This document shows, in pieces, positions 59,933 to 64,000 of a stretch of DNA of 64,000 nt. Numbering within the stretch: position 1 is the first letter of the stretch; the number at the start of each line of letters is the position of its first letter. A program made the position numbers and the translations under genes. The stretch lies in the NCBI GenBank assembly GCA_018222765.1, contig JAAEZT010000004.1:1-64000 (forward strand), written 5' to 3'. The DNA is from a bacterium. GTDB lineage: Bacteria > Verrucomicrobiota > Verrucomicrobiia > Verrucomicrobiales > Akkermansiaceae. The notes beneath the pieces are model-generated. The model was not told the DNA's origin, made no database searches, and saw only the letters and a list, made by a program, of their open reading frames with translations.

Positions 59933-61684
59933 CTAGTTCCTTCCGGGGCTCCATTTTGTGGAACCCTTCTTGTCGGTGAGAGTGATTTGATCGATTTCGA
60001 CAGGATGGTTGGGAAGGTGGAAGCGGAGATGAATGGCGGTTCCGTCGCAGGGAATTTTCAGAGTGACCTCTTGCCAGTCGGGAGTGGTTGAGAGTGGAGC
60101 GCTCACGCGGCCGGAGCCGAAGTCCTGTTCGTCGTTCTTGCGGAATGCCACACCCAGAGCGCCTCCCTTGGGGCTGCGGATTTTGATGGTGGCGGTGAAG
60201 TCGCCGTTGAGTTTGACGCCATTTTTTACAAGGAAGGGAGCTTGTTTTCCATTGGGTGTTATTTGGAGCATACCCTTGGCGCTTTTGTTCGTGGCTCCCC
60301 GGGTAGTTGCTTTGGAAGACGGGGTAACTTTGTGGGGTGACTTTCGAACTCTGGGAGGAGCGACTTTTTTTCCATCGAGGTAGAAGTCGTAGTAATTTTC
60401 CCAAGTGGGAGACATGGCTCCATTGGTGAGCCCGGCGGGGCTCAGGGTGTTGGACCAAGTGGTGAGTTCTTCGCGGAGGAATTTGGCGGTCTCGGGGTTT
60501 TCATTAACGAGGTTTTTCATTTCGCCGGGATCGGTTTCAAGGTCGAAGAGGTATTGTCGTTTACCACCGACAAGGAATTTCCAGTTATCTTTGCGAATGG
60601 CGGCTTGGGCAACCCAACGCCATTTGAGGGAGCGGTTTGGCGCGGTGTTTTCCTTGAGATGAGAGATAATATTGATCCCATCAAGGGAAGGTTCTTCAAT
60701 TCCGGCAAGTGAGATTGCGGTGGCGGTGGCGTCGAGAGCAATGATCGGATGGTGATAGGTTGTGGCGGGCAGCGTGCCGGGCCAGGAGATGAGGAAAGGA
60801 ACACGGATACCACCTTCGGCAAGCATGCCCTTTTCCCCGTTCATCGGTTTGTTGAGCGAGCCGTCCCAACCGGGGCCACCGCCGGGAGCATCGAGCTTGT
60901 GAATTTTGAGCGGAGCTCCGTTGTCACCAATGTAGAAGATGAGGGTCTGCTCGGTAAGATTGAGCTTTTTGAGTTCGGCAACAATGGCTCCGACGCCGTC
61001 GTCCATGGACGCGATCATGGCGAGGGCCTGACGCCGCCGCTCGGGCATTTCACCCGGGAAGCGGTCGAGATGATGCTTGGGAGCATCGAGGGGAACGTGT
61101 GGAGCGCGGTAGGCGAGGTAGAGGAAGAAGGGATTGTCTTTTTGCTTCCGAATGAAGGAGAGCGCATATTTGGAACAATCGTCGAGATGAAAAATGGTGT
61201 GGGGGACGGGGCGAGTGGGGACCAGTTCTCCGGCGAGGTTGAAATTTGCGTGGCAGGGCGCGTTGCGGTTTTTGTTGTAGAAATAGTCGAATCCGTGTTG
61301 GTCGATGGCATTGCCGGGGCCGAGATGCCACTTGCCGATTTGGCCGGTGGTGTAGCCCACTTTTTTGAGACGTTCGGCGATGGTGAGTTCCTTGTTGAAT
61401 CCGATGAGGTCTGTACGATTGGATTCCACACCAAAGCGGTTTTGGTATTTCCCGGTGAGCAGTCCGGCTCGCGAGGGGATGCACTGGGGAGCGGAGGAAT
61501 AGCCATTGGTGGCACGGACGCCGGAGGCGGCAAGAGCATCGAGGTGGGGCGTTTTCAGGTCATCATAAATCCCCGCCGTTCCGATGTCGGGCCAGCCGTG
61601 GTCGTCGGTGTAGATGAGGATGATATTGGGCTTCTTTGCAGCGAGCGGAAGCAGGAGAGCGAAGAGGATCGGAATGAATTTCAT
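59933..61684 (-). CDS. Secreted sulfatase with C-terminal beta domain
   Basis: A 583-residue type I sulfatase. The signal peptide (MKFIPILFALLLPLAAK) precedes PNIILIYTDDHGW; the formylglycine motif is C68-IPSR with signature AGLLTGKYQ. A catalytic domain of about 440 residues is followed by a 130-residue beta-rich tail beginning near RKSPHKVTPSSKA and containing FTATIKIRSPKGG and a WQEVTLKIP strand, probably a carbohydrate-binding jelly roll. Most family members stop near 480, so the tail is an addition. It lies four bases after the next sulfatase (61689), co-transcribed in tandem, which suggests two sulfate positions of one glycan are attacked together. Confidence 0.93.
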   Translation of the reverse strand: MKFIPILFALLLPLAAKKPNIILIYTDDHGWPDIGTAGIYDDLKTPHLDALAASGVRATNGYSSAPQCIPSRAGLLTGKYQNRFGVESNRTDLIGFNKELTIAERLKKVGYTTGQIGKWHLGPGNAIDQHGFDYFYNKNRNAPCHANFNLAGELVPTRPVPHTIFHLDDCSKYALSFIRKQKDNPFFLYLAYRAPHVPLDAPKHHLDRFPGEMPERRRQALAMIASMDDGVGAIVAELKKLNLTEQTLIFYIGDNGAPLKIHKLDAPGGGPGWDGSLNKPMNGEKGMLAEGGIRVPFLISWPGTLPATTYHHPIIALDATATAISLAGIEEPSLDGINIISHLKENTAPNRSLKWRWVAQAAIRKDNWKFLVGGKRQYLFDLETDPGEMKNLVNENPETAKFLREELTTWSNTLSPAGLTNGAMSPTWENYYDFYLDGKKVAPPRVRKSPHKVTPSSKATTRGATNKSAKGMLQITPNGKQAPFLVKNGVKLNGDFTATIKIRSPKGGALGVAFRKNDEQDFGSGRVSAPLSTTPDWQEVTLKIPCDGTAIHLRFHLPNHPVEIDQITLTDKKGSTKWSPGRN

Positions 61685-61688
61685 AAGG

Positions 61689-63074
61689 CTACTTGCGTTC
61701 GGACTTCAGTTTGAAGTTAGGATGAACCGAAGGGGTGCGGGAATCATCCATGAGCTTGGTAAGAGCGGCCACTTTGTCGGGGTGTTTCGCGGCGAGGTTA
61801 TTCTTTTCCGCGAGGTCTTGGTCGATGTTGAAGAGCTCCGCTTTGGGTGTGAGCGTCTTGTTGGTGTTGAAAAGAATGAGTTTCCATGATCCCCGGATGA
61901 TGGCGCGCTTACCGCCGCCTTCAAAGAATTCCCAGTAGAGGGAGTCGTGCTTTTTCTGGATTCCTTTGCCGAGGAGGGTGGGAACGAGGGAGAGTCCGTC
62001 GGTGTCAGATTGGGCCTTTGCACCTGCGAGTTCACGGAAGGTCGGGGAGAGATCCCAGAAGGCGGACGGATGCGCGGAGGTCTGGGCAGCTTTGATTTTC
62101 CCAGGCCACCAGGCGATGGTGGGCACGCGGATCCCACCTTCATAAAGGTCGCGCTTTCCACCGCGGAGTTTTCCACTTGAATTGAAGCTGTCGCGTCGAT
62201 GTCCGCCTTCCTGCATCGCTCCGTTGTCGCTAGAAAATATGACGAGGGTGTTGTCGGCGATGCCGAGTTCGTCGAGTTTTTTGAGAAGGAGTCCGACGTT
62301 GTGATCCATGTAGGAAATCATAGCGGCGAAGGTCGTCTTGGGTTCGCGCTCGTAGGAATAGTGGGGATGCTTGTCGCGGGCTGGGAGAAGTTCCTCTTTG
62401 AGGATAGGGCGGTATTTTTCCTTCCACTCTTCCTTGGCGCGCAGACTGGCATGCGGGACTTGCAGGGCGAGGTGGAGGAAGAAGGGGCCGTCCTTTTGCT
62501 TTTCGAGATACTGGAGGGCTTCGGCGGTGACGACGGTGGAAGAGTAGTTGTCGCCGTCGTGGAGAGTATTTTTGGGGTAGGGGACTTTGTCGTGATTCCG
62601 CCAGAGGTAGTTAGGATAGTAAAAGTGGGCCGCAGTGTGGGAGGTGAAGCCGAAGAAGTAATCAAAGCCCTTTTTGCCGGGGAGCGTGGAGTCGTCGGTA
62701 TTACAGCCGAGGCCGGACTTCCCAATCATCGCGGTGTGGTAGCCTGCTTCCTTCATCGCGCGGGGAAGAATTGGCTCATGCGGATCTTCACGCATCTGAA
62801 GGCTGCCATTCCCACGGACGTAAATGTGTCCGGTGTGTTTGCCTTCGAGAAAGCAGCTCCGAGATGGTGCGCAAACGGTACTCCCGGCATAGTGACGGGT
62901 GAATTTCATCCCCTCGGCCGCCATGCGATCGAGGTTGGGGGTTTTGATGACCTTCTGTCCGTAACACCCGAGATCACCGTAGCCGAGATCGTCAGCGAGG
63001 ATGTAAATGATATTGGGCTTCTTGGCTGGGGCCGGGAGGGCAAAAAGGAAGAAGATGGCGAAAAGGCGAGTCAT
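61689..63074 (-). CDS. Secreted sulfatase, first of a tandem pair
   Basis: A type I sulfatase of 461 residues. I use the ATG at 63074, which begins a signal peptide (MTRLFAIFFLFALPAPAK); a longer frame upstream (to 63188) would run across a hairpin and lacks a signal. The formylglycine motif is C68-APSR, and ILADDLGYGDLGCYG holds the metal-binding DD. The block IFSSDNGAMQEGG and RDLYEGGIRVP are typical of arylsulfatase/N-sulfoglucosamine-type enzymes. The gene is followed by a second sulfatase four bases away. With the upstream partial heme protein it forms a probable catabolic cluster. Confidence 0.93.
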   Translation of the reverse strand: MTRLFAIFFLFALPAPAKKPNIIYILADDLGYGDLGCYGQKVIKTPNLDRMAAEGMKFTRHYAGSTVCAPSRSCFLEGKHTGHIYVRGNGSLQMREDPHEPILPRAMKEAGYHTAMIGKSGLGCNTDDSTLPGKKGFDYFFGFTSHTAAHFYYPNYLWRNHDKVPYPKNTLHDGDNYSSTVVTAEALQYLEKQKDGPFFLHLALQVPHASLRAKEEWKEKYRPILKEELLPARDKHPHYSYEREPKTTFAAMISYMDHNVGLLLKKLDELGIADNTLVIFSSDNGAMQEGGHRRDSFNSSGKLRGGKRDLYEGGIRVPTIAWWPGKIKAAQTSAHPSAFWDLSPTFRELAGAKAQSDTDGLSLVPTLLGKGIQKKHDSLYWEFFEGGGKRAIIRGSWKLILFNTNKTLTPKAELFNIDQDLAEKNNLAAKHPDKVAALTKLMDDSRTPSVHPNFKLKSERK

Positions 63075-63474
63075 GGGGGGGCTACGTTCGTTGAGGGTGA
63101 AATTATTCGGGAAAAGGGAATTATTCAGGTCGATTTCTCGAATCTTCAATGCAAGCTTGGAAGAGTTAACTTTTGTTGCGCTCGGCAATTTTGAATTGCC
63201 GAGCGATGACTGGTTAAGGGTGTGTTTCCCAGTCGTTTGTCAGGAGTTCGTCGATCCTTCGTAAGGTTTCATTGCCGAACTCCAACGAATTCGGGGACAA
63301 AATATCATCGGATGTAGTTTCAGTGATCGGAGCGAGCCATGAACTGACGGAAGGTTTTTTTAATGGCAACTGCTGGTGACGCCGAGCTATTGACAGACAA
63401 ATGGGCATAGTGGTGCAAATAAACTCTCCAAGCGTTTCCGCGCCGGCCTTTTGAGGGGGTTGGGTTGGTACGCC
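63075..63474. other. Intergenic region with perfect hairpin
   Basis: This 400-base spacer lies upstream of the sulfatase pair. It contains a 10-base perfect stem CTCGGCAATT-TTG-AATTGCCGAG (63181-63203) without a T-tract, about 107 bases before the sulfatase start. A 64-codon leftward frame (63214-63408) has no ribosome site and no recognisable features, and I do not call it a gene. The remainder shows nothing clear. Confidence 0.4.
63181..63203. promoter_or_regulatory. Perfect hairpin upstream of the sulfatase pair
   Basis: The 10-base arms CTCGGCAATT and AATTGCCGAG are separated by TTG. It lies in the presumed 5' region of the leftward sulfatase genes and could be an operator for a dimeric regulator, or an RNA leader structure. 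There is no T-run, so it is not an obvious terminator. Confidence 0.4.
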
Positions 63475-64000
63475 TTACTTCGCGAACATATGGTGCTTGG
63501 GGTCGCCCGCGGAGAGGACGTAGGCGGTGAGGTCAAGGATGTCTTCGTCGCTCAGGGTGTTGAGGAGACCCGGAGGCATCATGGAGATTTTTGAGGGCTC
63601 GACGGATTTGACTTTTTTGCTGTCGATGATTGTCATTTCGCCGGGGGCAAAGAGATTGGTAATGATGCGGTAGTCGTCGCCTTTGAGGTTGGCGATGCGG
63701 CCGACGATGATGGAACCGTCTTTCATGGTGAAGGTCATGGAGCCATATTGATCGCTAATCTCCTTATTGGGCTCGATGATTTGCTCGAGAAAATCATGCG
63801 GGCTGAACTTGCCGGCGGCGCTGGTGAGGTCGGGACCGATGGCTCCACCTTCCTGGCCGAAGCGGTGGCAGGCGAAGCAGGTGGTCTGGCCGAAAGCGTC
63901 GCGTCCGTTCTTGAAGTTTCGCCCGCCTTCGAGTCCGGAAGCCAAGAGTGGCTTGAGATCAGCCATGGTCCAGTTTCGGACAAACTTACGCGGCTTAGCG
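63475..64000 (-). CDS. PVC-type heme-containing protein, C-terminal part only
   Basis: The frame is open to the right edge of the window, and the ATG at 63966 is preceded in frame by RKFVRNWT, so the gene is cut and its N-terminal part lies outside. The visible 175 residues hold a cytochrome c motif C-FAC-H within TTCFACHRFGQEGGAIGPDLT, followed by the same beta region as in the protein at 56683 (MTFTMKDGSIIVGRIANLKG). It is a paralog of that protein's C-terminal domain. A dehydrogenase or HEAT-repeat domain is expected upstream. A polysaccharide-oxidation context with the sulfatase pair is inferred. Confidence 0.88.
   Translation of the reverse strand, partial: AKPRKFVRNWTMADLKPLLASGLEGGRNFKNGRDAFGQTTCFACHRFGQEGGAIGPDLTSAAGKFSPHDFLEQIIEPNKEISDQYGSMTFTMKDGSIIVGRIANLKGDDYRIITNLFAPGEMTIIDSKKVKSVEPSKISMMPPGLLNTLSDEDILDLTAYVLSAGDPKHHMFAK

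Noticed and set aside
59727-60458. Leftward 243-codon frame across the hairpin region
   Set aside because: Most of it lies inside the sulfatase gene in another frame, and its tail is proline/alanine-rich low complexity from the structured spacer.
63214-63408. 64-codon leftward frame upstream of the sulfatase pair
   Set aside because: No ribosome site, no recognisable domain, and it is isolated from neighbouring genes; I only mention it in the spacer description.

Overview
The window reads as the chromosome of a Verrucomicrobiota bacterium, most likely an aquatic degrader of sulfated polysaccharides. Evidence for the phylum is the combination of a planctomycete-type cytochrome/DUF1549/DUF1553 protein paired with a DUF1501 protein, many Cys-type sulfatases, PVC-type heme-containing dehydrogenase-like proteins, a PEP-CTERM protein, and large secreted proteins with acidic calcium-binding-like stretches and a recurrent C-terminal module. 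Both edges cut genes. I saw no rRNA, tRNA, CRISPR array, IS element or phage module.

Layout. 1-7151: a cut sialate O-acetylesterase-like gene, a sulfatase, and divergently a PSD1/DUF1501 pair. 7266-12200: a membrane Ser/Thr kinase with two C-type-lectin-like domains, then a convergent ornithine-cyclodeaminase-family/DapA-family pair. 12495-16935: an overlapping three-gene unit (TIM-barrel sugar isomerase-like, pentaheme cytochrome, beta-propeller dehydrogenase-like). 17036-27503: an SASA esterase, a giant secreted protein, a DUF4407 protein, purC, a second SASA esterase and a DUF445 protein. 27682-33275: a tripartite tricarboxylate transporter whose binding protein is fused to the TctB-like subunit, coupled to a sulfatase and followed by an M24 peptidase. 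33307-37812: SGNH hydrolase, alpha/beta esterase, an 87-residue coupled ORF and a sulfatase. 37851-42953: a sulfatase fused to an adhesin-like tail, a DUF1080 protein and a small secreted protein. 43044-45779: an ECF sigma-factor operon ending in an EF-hand protein. 45914-52117: sulfatase, azurin-like cupredoxin, Nudix hydrolase, peroxiredoxin, EamA transporter and gatB. 52213-56682: PEP-CTERM protein, GH114-like protein, and a stretch of gene remnants including a decayed gatB fragment. 56683-64000: a PVC-type heme protein, two sulfatases and a second, cut heme protein.

Working together. Seven sulfatases, three SASA esterases, two further esterases, a DUF1080 protein and a GH114-like enzyme suggest removal of sulfate and acyl groups from polysaccharides outside the cytoplasm, with c-type cytochromes and sugar-oxidising proteins downstream. 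Housekeeping genes (purC, gatB, nudix, peroxiredoxin) are interspersed. The most notable items are the TctC-TctB fusion coupled to a sulfatase, a C-terminal module shared by four large secreted proteins, the gatB remnant, the doubly coupled 87-residue ORF, and the isomerase/pentaheme/propeller operon. All functions are assigned by reading motifs, without database searches.
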